64,000 bases of DNA. Origin: UMGS1668 sp035447605. Lineage in GTDB: Bacteria; Bacillota; Clostridia; Oscillospirales; Ruminococcaceae. The notes beneath the pieces were generated by a model. That model was not told where the DNA came from. It saw nothing but the letters and a program-made list of their open reading frames with translations, and ran no database searches. A program made the position numbers and the translations under genes. The DNA is taken from the NCBI GenBank assembly GCA_035447605.1, contig DAOTHJ010000008.1:1-64000 (forward strand), written 5' to 3'. This document shows, in pieces, positions 7,530 to 17,473 of the stretch (positions are counted from its first letter, which is position 1; each line of letters opens with the position of its first letter).

Positions 7530-10500
7530 ATGGATGGTCAGAATATTGTAAGTAAGGTCAATATATTTCTTCATGAAGCCGCAACTGCTTTAGTTGCTTG
7601 GCTTGAGGGCATTTTGCCCCGAGTCACTAATACTTGGTGGGATGACTGTGTACTACCAAGCCTGAGTTACACCCAGCGCGAAATCGCCACTTCAAACGGA
7701 TTTTCTAAATTATCAGACTTTGACTTAGTAGCGTTACTGCGTATTACATACAAATCATGGTATGACATGCGTACCGTGGCGTATTTGCCCACATCTGAAC
7801 GAGAAGTAGTGCGTAAAATGATGAATGTTCGTAACAACTGGGCCCACTGCAGTGCTGAACTCCCTGGAAAAGATACAATCATTGGTGATTTACATACTAT
7901 ATCTTCTCTTATCTCTCAAATTGGCGGTAGTATTTCTGTTTGTACCGATATAGACGAGTATATTTTGTATATAGAAGAGCCTGATAGTATATCAAGCTCA
8001 GTTGCAAAGCCGGAACAATTTGCTAAAACTGAAGCCCGGCCCAAGGACTCTAATGAAGCCGATGGGTCTATTCATGAAAATAGTCTGGTTTATCTTGTTG
8101 GTTTCCCGCAAACAAAAGGTATTGTTGTATCTGTTAAAGATCTTGGTACTGTTACAAAGTACGATGTCTTTGTAAATAATGCGCTTCGCAGCTTCTATAC
8201 CGGACAAATTGCCTTAGTAGAAGCAATTACCGGTTATGACTGGGTTCACATTGATACAATCCGCAGTTATTTAACGGCTTATCAGATAAACAACCCGTCT
8301 TCGCAAAACTTATATTCTCTTAATTCTGCACGTATTGATTTCATACCATATCAATTCCGACCGGCATTAAAGCTGATTCATGCAGATGAACCGCGTATTC
8401 TTATTGCTGACAGTGTTGGCGTGGGTAAGACAATAGAAGCCGGGCTAATAATAAAGGAATTGGAAGCTCGTAATGAGTTAGAGCGTATTGCCGTTATCTG
8501 TCCCAGACCGCTTGTAGCCGAGCGCAAATGGGAACTTGAAATGAAGCGCTTTGATGAGGTGTTTATACCCATTGATGGTACTACCCTCAGACAAATCATA
8601 TCTGACACCGACAGGGACGGAGAATGGCCGATTCGATATAACAAGGTTATCATTCCATATTCGATTCTGGACTCCAGAACCTATAACGGTGAAAATCAGA
8701 AAGGGGTTAAGTCATTTGGTCTGTCCGAACTCGACCCAGAGCCGCATTTTGATTTGGTCATCGTTGATGAAGCTCACCACATCAGAAACGGTAGTATGGA
8801 TAGGGAAAAAGCCTTTGCATACAAATGTACAAAATATTTCTGTGACCATGCAGACGCTGTTGTTATGCTAACGGCAACTCCGCTTCAGACGGGAGACAAT
8901 GACCTTTTTACAATATTAAATGTTCTACGTCCTGATGTCGTTATTGACCAAAAGACCTTTGCGATGATGTCTCGACCAAATGAGTATATTTCAAGGGCGG
9001 TACACATTATTCGTGCAGCCGAAGACGGATGGGCTGAAGCTGCAGCACATGAATTACTCGACGTTCAGAAGACTCAGTGGGGAGATAATGTCATTGCGGA
9101 AAATCCGCTGTACGATGACATTCTGATCCGTCTCGAAAAAGGAAACATTACGCGTGAGGAAAGAGTAAAACTGATTTCAGATATTGAATCTCTCCATAGT
9201 TTCAGCACGATGCTAAATCGAACAAGAAGACGTGATATTCAAGATTTTTGTGTTCGCAGATCGCATACTATCTCTACGGAATTTACAGAATATCAGCGCG
9301 AATTGCATGATGAATTGCTTTCTTTTGAGAAAAGGGCTCTTTCTGTTCTTCATAACGACCGTTCTGTACCTTTTATGATGAGCACAATAAAAAGGCAAGC
9401 GGCGAGCTGTATATTCGGCCTTGCGCCACATATCCGGGACATTATTAGCAGAAGAATTCAGCAGATGAATGATAGCCCGGATTCGGATTTTTCAGGATAC
9501 GATATGGATGGCATGTTGGCTGATGCCATTTCTTCACTTGCAAGAAGGGTCCTTGAATTTGCAGATAATCTACCGGAAGAAGACCCCAAATTTGAAGAAA
9601 CGCTCAAGATAATTCGATTGAAGCAGGAAATGCCGAACAACAAGATTATGCTGTTCAGCACATTTCGTCATACATTAGCATATCTGAAAAGAAAACTATC
9701 TACTTTGGGATATCGTGTCGAGCAGGTTGACGGAAGCGTGAAGGACGAACAGCGTTATGAACTGAAGTCCCGATTTGAGCATCCAAAGGAAGACGGAGAT
9801 GCTATTGATATCCTGCTGTTTACGGAAGTTGGCTCCGAAGGTCTGGATTATCAGTTCTGTGACATGATGATAAACTATGACCTCCCATGGAATCCAATGC
9901 GAATCGAGCAGAGAATCGGCAGAATCGACAGGCGCGGTCAGCAAAGCGAAGCGGTAAACATTTACAACATTATCACAGAGAATACAGTAGACGCAGACAT
10001 TTATTATCGATGCCTTTTAAGAATCGGTGTTTTTGAAAGCAGCATTGGTGAATGTGAAGAAATTCTCGGTGAAATTGCCACCGGCATTGAGAGTATTGTA
10101 CTCGATACAACACTTACTGAGGCCGAAAGAAAAATCAAGCTGGAACAGATTGCAGATAATGAAGTCCGGAAAGTTCAAGAAATTACCCGTCTTGAGGAAG
10201 AAGAAAAAGAACTATTTGGGTTCGATTTGACAGAATTTATAACTGCACAGGAGATCAGGCGCGCGGAGAACCCGTGGTTAACCCAGCAATGCTTGCAAAG
10301 ATTGGTTGAGCAATACCTCAAAGAAAGGATTGGAGCCGGTTTTTATATCATTGGCGAAATGGCACTTAAAAATTTGAGATTGTCGGCTTCTGCCAGAGGT
10401 ATCCTCCGCGATGATTTAAGAAAGTTGCCTGGGGGGAGAAACGCTCTCAGACGTTCATGGGAGAACTATCTAAGCGGCAACAGGCCGAATCACCCATTGA

Positions 10501-11117
10501 CCTTTGACCCGGATGCTGCTTCAAAAAATAGAGACAGTTTCTTTATTACTTCGATGCATCCGCTGGCAAAGCAGGCAGCGGAGTATTTCTCGGGCAATGA
10601 TACTGCTTATTTAAGATTGCAGTATTATTCGACCAGTATTCCAGCAGGAACATATCTGTTTACTGTATTTGCATGGAAGTATGTTGGCTTTAATACATAC
10701 ACGAGGCTGGTCACAGTATGCAAAAATGAGGTCATTGCCACGGAACTGCCGGACATTCTCGAATTTGCTGCGAATATGCCGTATGGACGGGATGAATGCT
10801 ACGACTGGTCGGGATTGGAAAATATGCATGTTCAGATGTGGATGAACGCCAGAGACGCGCATAAGAGGGATGTTAACACTACAACAACATTCAAACTTGA
10901 AAGTCTGGCAAATAACCAGCGGAATCTTGTACGTTCTCTGGAACAGCAAATAAATGATGCATATGACGACTCCATTCGCCGTATGCGAATGAGCGAACTT
11001 GAAACCGTACAGGAAAACTATAGCCGAAAGGTCAATTCAATTAAGGAAGCTGCATCCAGGGCAGATATATATACGACACTATTGGTAAATGGAATAATAA
11101 CCATCATGGAGGAGTAA
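7530..11117 (+). CDS. HEPN (Swt1-like) - SNF2-family helicase fusion, probable defence effector/motor
   Basis: 1195 residues. The N-terminus (~1-135) matches the Swt1-type HEPN pattern, with the RNase signature R-x4-H as RNNWAH at residues 101-106. A linker and small beta-rich segment follow (~180-245, resembling the region before RapA/DrmD-type helicases). The SNF2 motor shows ADSVGVGKTIEAG at 293-305, VDEAHHIRN at 412-420, TATPLQ, then a second RecA lobe with STFRHTLAYLKRKL, LLFTEVGSEGLDYQ, NYDLPWNPMRIEQRIGRIDR and RGQ. The C-terminal 350 residues are helical. The family knowledge is that HEPN domains of this type cleave RNA and SNF2 motors move on double-stranded DNA; combining them suggests sensing of DNA coupled to RNA cleavage, which is inference. 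The next gene starts 2 bases after the stop, with its ribosome site inside this gene, so the two are translationally coupled. It resembles DISARM DrmD in the motor but no other DISARM gene is near. Confidence 0.85.
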   Translation: MDGQNIVSKVNIFLHEAATALVAWLEGILPRVTNTWWDDCVLPSLSYTQREIATSNGFSKLSDFDLVALLRITYKSWYDMRTVAYLPTSEREVVRKMMNVRNNWAHCSAELPGKDTIIGDLHTISSLISQIGGSISVCTDIDEYILYIEEPDSISSSVAKPEQFAKTEARPKDSNEADGSIHENSLVYLVGFPQTKGIVVSVKDLGTVTKYDVFVNNALRSFYTGQIALVEAITGYDWVHIDTIRSYLTAYQINNPSSQNLYSLNSARIDFIPYQFRPALKLIHADEPRILIADSVGVGKTIEAGLIIKELEARNELERIAVICPRPLVAERKWELEMKRFDEVFIPIDGTTLRQIISDTDRDGEWPIRYNKVIIPYSILDSRTYNGENQKGVKSFGLSELDPEPHFDLVIVDEAHHIRNGSMDREKAFAYKCTKYFCDHADAVVMLTATPLQTGDNDLFTILNVLRPDVVIDQKTFAMMSRPNEYISRAVHIIRAAEDGWAEAAAHELLDVQKTQWGDNVIAENPLYDDILIRLEKGNITREERVKLISDIESLHSFSTMLNRTRRRDIQDFCVRRSHTISTEFTEYQRELHDELLSFEKRALSVLHNDRSVPFMMSTIKRQAASCIFGLAPHIRDIISRRIQQMNDSPDSDFSGYDMDGMLADAISSLARRVLEFADNLPEEDPKFEETLKIIRLKQEMPNNKIMLFSTFRHTLAYLKRKLSTLGYRVEQVDGSVKDEQRYELKSRFEHPKEDGDAIDILLFTEVGSEGLDYQFCDMMINYDLPWNPMRIEQRIGRIDRRGQQSEAVNIYNIITENTVDADIYYRCLLRIGVFESSIGECEEILGEIATGIESIVLDTTLTEAERKIKLEQIADNEVRKVQEITRLEEEEKELFGFDLTEFITAQEIRRAENPWLTQQCLQRLVEQYLKERIGAGFYIIGEMALKNLRLSASARGILRDDLRKLPGGRNALRRSWENYLSGNRPNHPLTFDPDAASKNRDSFFITSMHPLAKQAAEYFSGNDTAYLRLQYYSTSIPAGTYLFTVFAWKYVGFNTYTRLVTVCKNEVIATELPDILEFAANMPYGRDECYDWSGLENMHVQMWMNARDAHKRDVNTTTTFKLESLANNQRNLVRSLEQQINDAYDDSIRRMRMSELETVQENYSRKVNSIKEAASRADIYTTLLVNGIITIMEE

Positions 11118-11119
11118 AA

Positions 11120-14100
11120 ATGGCAATGCTTCATATACTTCGTGAAACCTATGGACATGCCGATTGTCGCGACTTAGGTTCGAGAAAGCTTGAACAGCTG
11201 CGCGATGGTTTAAAAACGGTTGCGCCTGAAGAGATTACTTCGGCAGACGATGGGAAAGAGTATATTGAACTTTTACGGAAATTCCGAGAGGCTGTTGCGG
11301 AAAATGATAAACTCCATGGAGAAAACTATCCACAGCTGTTAAACTCCCTGCTCTCGGTTGGAGAAGACGGACTCTATTCAAATAATCTGCGCTTTTTATT
11401 TGAACTCATACAGAATGTAGACGACTGCGATTTTCATAGCACAGATGACTGCAGGCTGGACATGAGATTCGATTTCAGCAATGGGGAAATTATCCTTTCC
11501 TATAACGAGGTAGGTTTCATTCCGTTTAATGTGTTTGCAATTACCGGTATTGCCGAAGCTGCAAAGAATGTGTCGGCTTCCAAGAATGAAATAGGGGAAA
11601 AGGGTATCGGCTTTAAGTCTGTATTTGGTGTTGCCAAGCGAGTGCTAATTCGTAGCGGATGGTTCTCATTTGAGCTTTATAAAGACAATTTTACCATTCC
11701 TGTTCCCTCGTATAGTAGAGATGATTATTGTAACGGGACACAAATGACACTCTATGTCCCCGGCAGGGCGGAAGAGATTTATTACCAGGTAAAGAAACAA
11801 TATTGCCGGAAAGACGCAATATTCAGCCGGAATCCTCTTCTTTTTCTTAACAAGTTGACATCATTAAAGATGTATTTTGATAAATGGAGAAGTATGGAAT
11901 TCCGCGTGACCCGATCAATATCGAAAGATGACGCGGGAATTCAATCGGAAAGAGATGTCACCATTTCTGTTGACCTTCACGACTATGAAAATTGCTATGA
12001 GACTAATGTTAAGGAGTCTATTCTCTGCACGAGGTACACCTATCCTGTTACATATAGCAGAAAAGCATGTCAGGCGCGTTACGGCGAAGATACAGAAGTA
12101 GGAAGCAATGGCGGTAAAAAAATGTTTCTTCAGGCCGTTATGCCCAATACGGATTACATTGAGGATGTGGGCGCCGGCTCGTTGTATTCATTTTTACCTA
12201 CGCAATTGAAGCTGACTGTTCCTATTGTGTGTCATGTTCCTTTTAAACTGGATGCATCCAGAGAATTCGTTGACCCGCAAGATAAAAACCCCCTGTGGTT
12301 TCAGGAATCCAGTAAATATCTATCTGAACTGATGGATTATGCATATTCTGACTGGTGCAAGGTCACCAGAGAGAATATTGTTGGTTATCTTCCCGGTGTC
12401 AGGGAGAGCTTATTTGCCAAAAATAACGGTAAAGAGGAATGCCTGAGTGAGCAAAAATGCTTTCTTGGAAGTCATTACCTGCAATTACCTTTGTTTAGGA
12501 CGGTTGATGAAACCTTTAGGACAAGCAGCGATATTTTTTGCTTTGTTCAGGAAGAGGACATAGCCGAACCGGAAAAAGTATACCGATGGATGGGATATCG
12601 AAAGGCTCTATTCATTCCCCCTGCGTCTGTACGTATTATAAAGTTTGGAATAGATACAGAGCGAAACGTGAATGCTCAGCTGTTCAGAAACGCTATAAAA
12701 AAAGAATCGATTACCTCTGAAGCACTGGATTATTTGGATTCCGTAGGATTTGAATACAGTGAAAAGAACATCCCAGATCAGGAATTGTTTGAATTGACAG
12801 CAGGCCAAATCGAGACAATCATGCGCCATAACCGATTTGCTGATTTGTTTCAGAAAATCGCATGTAATTGTGTGCGGAATAATATGCGCCCGAAGTTTTC
12901 AATCGCCGGTGCTGCACTCCAGCAGCTATCAGAAAAATTATATCCTGGATTCGAGCTTAAGGAGACACCAAGGCAAGTTGAAAACTACATGACTTTTTGC
13001 GGGGGAAAGTGCGTCTGCATGGATATTGATGAAAGTAGATATCTGCCTTGCTATAATGCTGTTCTGCTTTCCAACCGGAACATCTTGTCATCATTCGCCG
13101 CATTTTGCTACGCAATGGATCAGCGGGATACTTTTGCCGCTCGCATAAAACTGCGCGAAGCATCAATCAGGTTAAATCAATATGTAGAGGATGATACCAG
13201 AACAGCAGCAGATTTTCTGAGGGACTTAAAGAACATCCGTCTGTCGGTAAAGGAGACTCTTGGTAATGATGGGTACAAAAGTTATATTGGCCTCATCTTA
13301 AAATCCGGTACGGACAGAGGCCGCTTTATCCAGGAGATCCTTCAGAATGCGGACGATTGTGATTATCCGGAAGGCGCGACTCCTACGTTTCTATTAAAAC
13401 AGCAACATTCATCTGTTGTGACTGAGTATAACGAAGTAGGATTTACCCGGGCAAATATCCGTTCGATTACTGCAATTGGAGAATCAACAAAGAATAAGCT
13501 GCTAAATGGTGAAACGATTGGTGAAAAGGGAGTGGGCTTCAAAACAATTTTTGCGATCGCATCTGAAGTAAGAATATTTAGCGGTGACTATAATTTTGCA
13601 TTAACAGACCGCGAGCCTACCATACCCAAATCTACCAAGGCACCGCCCAATCGTGCCGAAGGAACAAGAATGGAGATCCTTCTCAAAGACAAATCTTCGT
13701 TCCCATCCTATAATGAGAAAGCAATTCTTGAGCTTTGCCTTTGCCTCAGAAAACTGAAAAAACTCGAAATCGGCGCACATACTGTTACAATCGAGGATAT
13801 TGACAACCGAAGAATCATCACCATTGACAAAAAACAGCACGCCTTTAAAAAATATGCTCATAGCTTTGTTGTGGATGATAAAGAAGCGCTGCGCGAGCAT
13901 GAGAACGGGACGCGCAAAGTATCCCCGAAGCAGAACATAATATGTTTTGTTCCGGAAAAGAACGAACTCTCGGAATACAGTTTATATACCGGTATGCCTA
14001 CCAAGTATAAGATAAAGATACCGCTTGTAATAGACGCGCCATTTGAACTTACAACTTCGAGAGAGGAAATCGACACGGGTAGTATTTCATGGAATCCTAT

Positions 14101-15886
14101 CGTCCGTAAAGAAATGTATACCGCAATCCGGCTGGTTATGGACTCACTTAAGACCGAAGAACGTTCATCCGTGTTGCGCTATGCAAGATTTGTGCATCGT
14201 ATTCAGGGTAATATTCATGTCTACGTAAATGATATTTCGGATTGCAGCTATTTGACTTCTTATCCATTTTTGGAAGAACTCAAGTCGAGCAATATCCTAC
14301 CAACATTTGATCCGGAAGTATTCGCTATGCCGAGCAGGAAAACAGCACTTCGGTATCCCGATGCTGCAAATATACTATTTCGTTTATTCTCCACTTCGGA
14401 CTTTGGCGGTATACGCCCTGCATCTGTAATCGATGTGCCAAGTACAGACTACGAAGCGGCTCTGAATGCCTTTGGGTGTGAGTTTGCAGATTTTCAGACG
14501 GTATTTTCAGTAATAGCAGAATATGCGGAAGAATTCATTCACGAAGAAGAGTTCCGCACGAAGCTGTATGAATATCTTCAGAACACCCCTGATGAATATC
14601 GTGACCGATTGAAACAGTATTCAATTATTCCCGTTTTCGGAAAAACTTCAGGCGAGACGCAGTACATACCATGGAAAAATGATAGCATTTTTGTTAAACG
14701 CGGAACTTATGTTTCTGGCGCCGATTACTACGTGTTGAATGAAAAACTGCTTCCCAAGGCCACTTGTGAAAGAATATTTGATGTCAACATTAATGAGATG
14801 AATGTTGAATGGGAACGCAGTAGATATAATGAAAGGCTTCAGAAAATCATACGCGGCAGCGACATTGAAGCAAAATACAGGTATTTGATGAGTGAGTACA
14901 AATCCGGTGCCCTTGAGAAAAATGCCTCGTTTGGTGTTCTTTATGCCTTGGGAGAGGCAATTCCCTTAAAAAATCAACTTGGCGAGATTGTTGATACGAA
15001 ACTGTTCCTGTGTGCTCTGCCATCTGGGTATTTCCCTGTCAGGATGATTCAGCGAATCACGGTTCATGAGGAATGCCGCGGTTTTGCGGAATTCATGAAA
15101 TGCAGCGAGCTTAGCGGCATTCATTACGAAAATATAGAGTATCATGAAGAATTAACGGCTGACGATGTTGAGACCTTGATAGACGAGTACTTTGTTAACT
15201 CAAAAGAAATATTACAAGGTTTTTCTTGGGAGGGGTATTTGTCGGATAAGCTTTTGAGCAAATATCAACTTGACTACTTGGCTTATGGTCGGACTAACGA
15301 GTATGATGAAACACACACTTTTCCTGAAAACCCTGCCGGTGATCGTGCTTTACTAAAGGCGCATGTCAATAAACTGTGGCAAAATCTGATTAAAGTGGTA
15401 TCAGTAAACGTTGAACAAACTGTTTTAAAAGGACAGAAAAATAATGGAGAAACCTTTGACCTTAGAATCAATGATGCCCGAGAAGGCGCCTTGACGATCT
15501 ACACGCCAGAAGGTGCTCATGGACTATGCTTTTGCCAAATGTGCCATCAAGTTAAACCCCATAGGTTGATTGAGGTTAATAATATCGAGGCGCAGCCCAG
15601 ATACTATTTTCCACAGCTGAGAATTTCCCTTTGTCTTGAATGCAGTAAGCGATTTGAATCTCTCAGAAGCAATGAGGAAATCAGAAATGAATACATCGAA
15701 GCCATAAAAACTGCCGAAATCCAGAATCAAGGCAAGATAGATATTCCTATTGGAGAGGAAACAATTACTTTTACGGCTAATCATCTTGCTGAGATACAGG
15801 AGATATTAACACGAATGTCCGATTCAAAAACGCAATTGGGGAGGAATAATACTATCTGCTTACAGAAGCAATTAGGAGTCTTCTGA
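11120..15886 (+). CDS. Large protein with two sacsin/HSP90-type (GHKL) ATPase domains and C-terminal Cys4 motif
   Basis: 1588 residues. Two GHKL ATPase sites are visible. The first has an N-box FELIQNVDDCDF (residues ~94-105), YNEVGF (~128-133) and GEKGIGFKSVFG (~159-170). The second has QEILQNADDCDY (~738), YNEVGF again and GEKGVGFKTIFA (~800). This ELxQNxDD...NEVGF arrangement is the sacsin N-terminal type rather than histidine kinase. Each ATPase unit is followed by a beta-rich segment with a conserved VP/IDAPFELTTSREE-like region (FKLDASREFVD in copy one, DAPFELTTSREEID in copy two), so the protein looks like an internal duplication. Near residues 1470-1515 two CxxC pairs (CQMC ... CLEC) form a zinc-binding, HNH-like finger, though the catalytic His of HNH is not obvious. 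Start ATG has GGAGGAG six bases upstream. It is coupled to the HEPN-helicase and is probably its partner. Confidence 0.85.
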   Translation: MAMLHILRETYGHADCRDLGSRKLEQLRDGLKTVAPEEITSADDGKEYIELLRKFREAVAENDKLHGENYPQLLNSLLSVGEDGLYSNNLRFLFELIQNVDDCDFHSTDDCRLDMRFDFSNGEIILSYNEVGFIPFNVFAITGIAEAAKNVSASKNEIGEKGIGFKSVFGVAKRVLIRSGWFSFELYKDNFTIPVPSYSRDDYCNGTQMTLYVPGRAEEIYYQVKKQYCRKDAIFSRNPLLFLNKLTSLKMYFDKWRSMEFRVTRSISKDDAGIQSERDVTISVDLHDYENCYETNVKESILCTRYTYPVTYSRKACQARYGEDTEVGSNGGKKMFLQAVMPNTDYIEDVGAGSLYSFLPTQLKLTVPIVCHVPFKLDASREFVDPQDKNPLWFQESSKYLSELMDYAYSDWCKVTRENIVGYLPGVRESLFAKNNGKEECLSEQKCFLGSHYLQLPLFRTVDETFRTSSDIFCFVQEEDIAEPEKVYRWMGYRKALFIPPASVRIIKFGIDTERNVNAQLFRNAIKKESITSEALDYLDSVGFEYSEKNIPDQELFELTAGQIETIMRHNRFADLFQKIACNCVRNNMRPKFSIAGAALQQLSEKLYPGFELKETPRQVENYMTFCGGKCVCMDIDESRYLPCYNAVLLSNRNILSSFAAFCYAMDQRDTFAARIKLREASIRLNQYVEDDTRTAADFLRDLKNIRLSVKETLGNDGYKSYIGLILKSGTDRGRFIQEILQNADDCDYPEGATPTFLLKQQHSSVVTEYNEVGFTRANIRSITAIGESTKNKLLNGETIGEKGVGFKTIFAIASEVRIFSGDYNFALTDREPTIPKSTKAPPNRAEGTRMEILLKDKSSFPSYNEKAILELCLCLRKLKKLEIGAHTVTIEDIDNRRIITIDKKQHAFKKYAHSFVVDDKEALREHENGTRKVSPKQNIICFVPEKNELSEYSLYTGMPTKYKIKIPLVIDAPFELTTSREEIDTGSISWNPIVRKEMYTAIRLVMDSLKTEERSSVLRYARFVHRIQGNIHVYVNDISDCSYLTSYPFLEELKSSNILPTFDPEVFAMPSRKTALRYPDAANILFRLFSTSDFGGIRPASVIDVPSTDYEAALNAFGCEFADFQTVFSVIAEYAEEFIHEEEFRTKLYEYLQNTPDEYRDRLKQYSIIPVFGKTSGETQYIPWKNDSIFVKRGTYVSGADYYVLNEKLLPKATCERIFDVNINEMNVEWERSRYNERLQKIIRGSDIEAKYRYLMSEYKSGALEKNASFGVLYALGEAIPLKNQLGEIVDTKLFLCALPSGYFPVRMIQRITVHEECRGFAEFMKCSELSGIHYENIEYHEELTADDVETLIDEYFVNSKEILQGFSWEGYLSDKLLSKYQLDYLAYGRTNEYDETHTFPENPAGDRALLKAHVNKLWQNLIKVVSVNVEQTVLKGQKNNGETFDLRINDAREGALTIYTPEGAHGLCFCQMCHQVKPHRLIEVNNIEAQPRYYFPQLRISLCLECSKRFESLRSNEEIRNEYIEAIKTAEIQNQGKIDIPIGEETITFTANHLAEIQEILTRMSDSKTQLGRNNTICLQKQLGVF

Positions 15887-16718
15887 GTTTGTCCTCTCAG
15901 CGGGAATGTGGAGCTTGTCGAATCGCATCATCAGCTCCTTCAGGCCAAAATAGCTTCATTGAACCACGAGCGGAGGCTTTTTGTTAAGATGATATTGCTG
16001 CCCGCCTCATTGGGATTAGGCTCAACGGTGAAGCTCTTGAAAACGATATTATCTCTGCGAAGCTTTGCATTATGGATGCGTGACATCATCCTTAGTAATG
16101 TCTTATTTGTTTATATGTATAGACGTTTATTGGATAATGGACGTCCCTACGCGTTAATTGAAACGTTTCCATATACCGAACTGAAAGATCCGAAAACCTT
16201 CATCGAAGTACTGTGTACTGGATTGGAGCTATATCCAAACTCGAAACTCGGAGCCTAACGGTAAAACTTTAAATGATACCGAAAATTATAATATAGAAAA
16301 AATGTTTGGAGAACTGGAAGAACATATTATGACTATGCTAACCACCTTCAGATAATGAATCAAAAAATATCTTTTATTGTTCGGAGAATTGGCGATGAAT
16401 ACCGCCTTGAATCTAAAATGGAAAAAATGTGCGAATTAATACTTATTTAGTTTATGTATCAATTTTTTATGAGGAGAGAGCTACTCCTGAGCTTAAGTTT
16501 ATAAGTTTAGGAGATTTGTAGCTAAGTACCCGAGTTTAAGTCTATTAGCGACATTTTCAAAAAACATGTCATATTTCATGGCATACTTATTTTTTGGATA
16601 AGAATTTTATCGTTCAAATGAAGGCTATTTATCTCAAATGTGGTTTGAAAAAATACGATGCTAATGAAGAAATAGGGGAAAACCGCTTAATGCTGAGATT
16701 TGCATATTAGTGAGCATT
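15887..16718 (+). pseudogene. Decayed sequence at the end of the defence island
   Basis: No intact gene is convincing here. A 116-codon frame at 15908-16258 has odd composition, and other short frames follow, for example one encoding NDTENYNIEKMFGELEEH near 16275-16340 and a 30-codon frame from 16618 ending MLRFAY. None is recognisable. Frames change repeatedly and stops are frequent, so I read the stretch as remnants of two or more accessory genes next to an integration boundary. It is very AT-rich. Confidence 0.4.
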
Positions 16719-16746
16719 ACGGGTTCAAGTCCCGTCACTCAGACCA
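16719..16746 (+). other. Orphan tRNA 3' end (T-arm, acceptor strand, CCA): probable att site
   Basis: ACGGG-TTCAAGT-CCCGT forms a perfect 5-bp T-stem with a canonical 7-base loop (16719-16735). It is followed by a 7-base acceptor strand CACTCAG, discriminator A and an encoded CCA. No matching 5' acceptor strand (CTGAGTG), D-arm or anticodon arm lies upstream, so this is only the last ~28 bases of a tRNA gene. Integrases commonly use tRNA 3' ends and leave such a copy at the far end of the inserted element. With this orientation the element lies to the left and the complete tRNA should be outside the window. The amino-acid identity cannot be told. Confidence 0.65.
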
Positions 16747-16750
16747 AATA

Positions 16751-16998
16751 TTGACCGTAGCATTGATACAATGCTACGGTCAATCCTTTTATTATTCGTA
16801 TAGAAAAAGCCTGCAATACAAGGCGTTTGCCCCATAGGGGTATTCAAAATCCTTTGTATTGCAGGCTTTTTCTGCGTTATAGGGTTTCTCCAGCATTCTC
16901 GGCTCAAGGCGTGATTTGAATACCCTAAGAGGAAAAATAAAACAGTTCCACAAAAAATAACAGGGTTCAAGGAAAAATATAAGTTTTTGATTTGCTCC
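16751..16998 (+). repeat. Structured ~248 bp repeat, copy 1
   Basis: Noncoding element with a second copy at 26605-26850. It opens with a perfect 13-bp hairpin (16751-16783, stem TTGACCGTAGCAT, loop TGATACA) and then a T-rich run. A second long hairpin follows at ~16804-16871 (AAAAAGCCTGCAATACAAGG with its complement ending in T5). A third pairing links GGGTATTCAAA near 16838 to TTTGAATACCC near 16914, which cannot form together with the second. A-rich GGAAAAATA motifs close the unit. It begins four bases after the orphan tRNA end. The copies differ in bases but keep the stems, partly through G-U pairs, which hints at RNA-level structure. Confidence 0.8.
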
Positions 16999-17074
16999 GG
17001 CAGGAGCACTTCACCTGAACTTGTCACAAAGAAGGCAGTGCCAGAGATATTCCTCTGACACCGCCAAATTCGTC

Positions 17075-17470
17075 TTAGCGGTCGAAATACATTGCAAGCA
17101 CCATGTCTAAGATCCGGTTCGCCTCTTCGCGGTAGTATTCGGAACGCTTGGACTGGTTTGCTTTCAGGCTCTCAACGTCGATCTGGCTGAGTCCATCGAT
17201 CCTGCCCGGGGCAAGGTTCACCACCTGCTGACGAACCTTGTTCGCGGCATCGTGGCCGAGCTGGAGCTTGTCCGCAAACTCTGCACCGCTTATGTCAAGT
17301 GCCATCAGGAGTAGTGCCAGCCCGTGCTTCGGGGAGACTTCGATTAGCTGTTCTACCTTACGGAGAAACACCCTCTGCGCTTCAGATAAGGCTTCCCTAT
17401 CGATGTAATCATCCTCAATAGAGGGTACCGTGACAGCGGTGTATCCGAATTCATCCTCCAAAGATTCAAC
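17075..17470 (-). pseudogene. C-terminal fragment of an unidentified protein, fused against phage capsid sequence
   Basis: On the minus strand the last ~130 codons read as plausible protein (for example SEAQRVFLRKVEQLIEV, GLALLLMALDISGAEFAD, YYREEANRILDMVLAMYF). Further 5' the frame continues only as antisense of the capsid gene, so the true gene has lost its start at a junction near 17470. The family is not recognised. The mostly helical, charged composition would suit a small regulatory or phage accessory protein. It points towards the direct repeat and has no gene upstream of it on its own strand. Confidence 0.45.
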
Positions 17471-17473
17471 GGA

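Noticed and set aside
7530..11117. DISARM system
   Set aside because: Only a DrmD-like motor is present; DrmA, DrmB, DrmC and a DISARM methylase are absent, and the HEPN fusion is not part of DISARM.
16660..16746. A complete tRNA gene
   Set aside because: Only T-arm and 3' acceptor strand exist; no matching 5' acceptor, D-arm or anticodon arm can be folded upstream.
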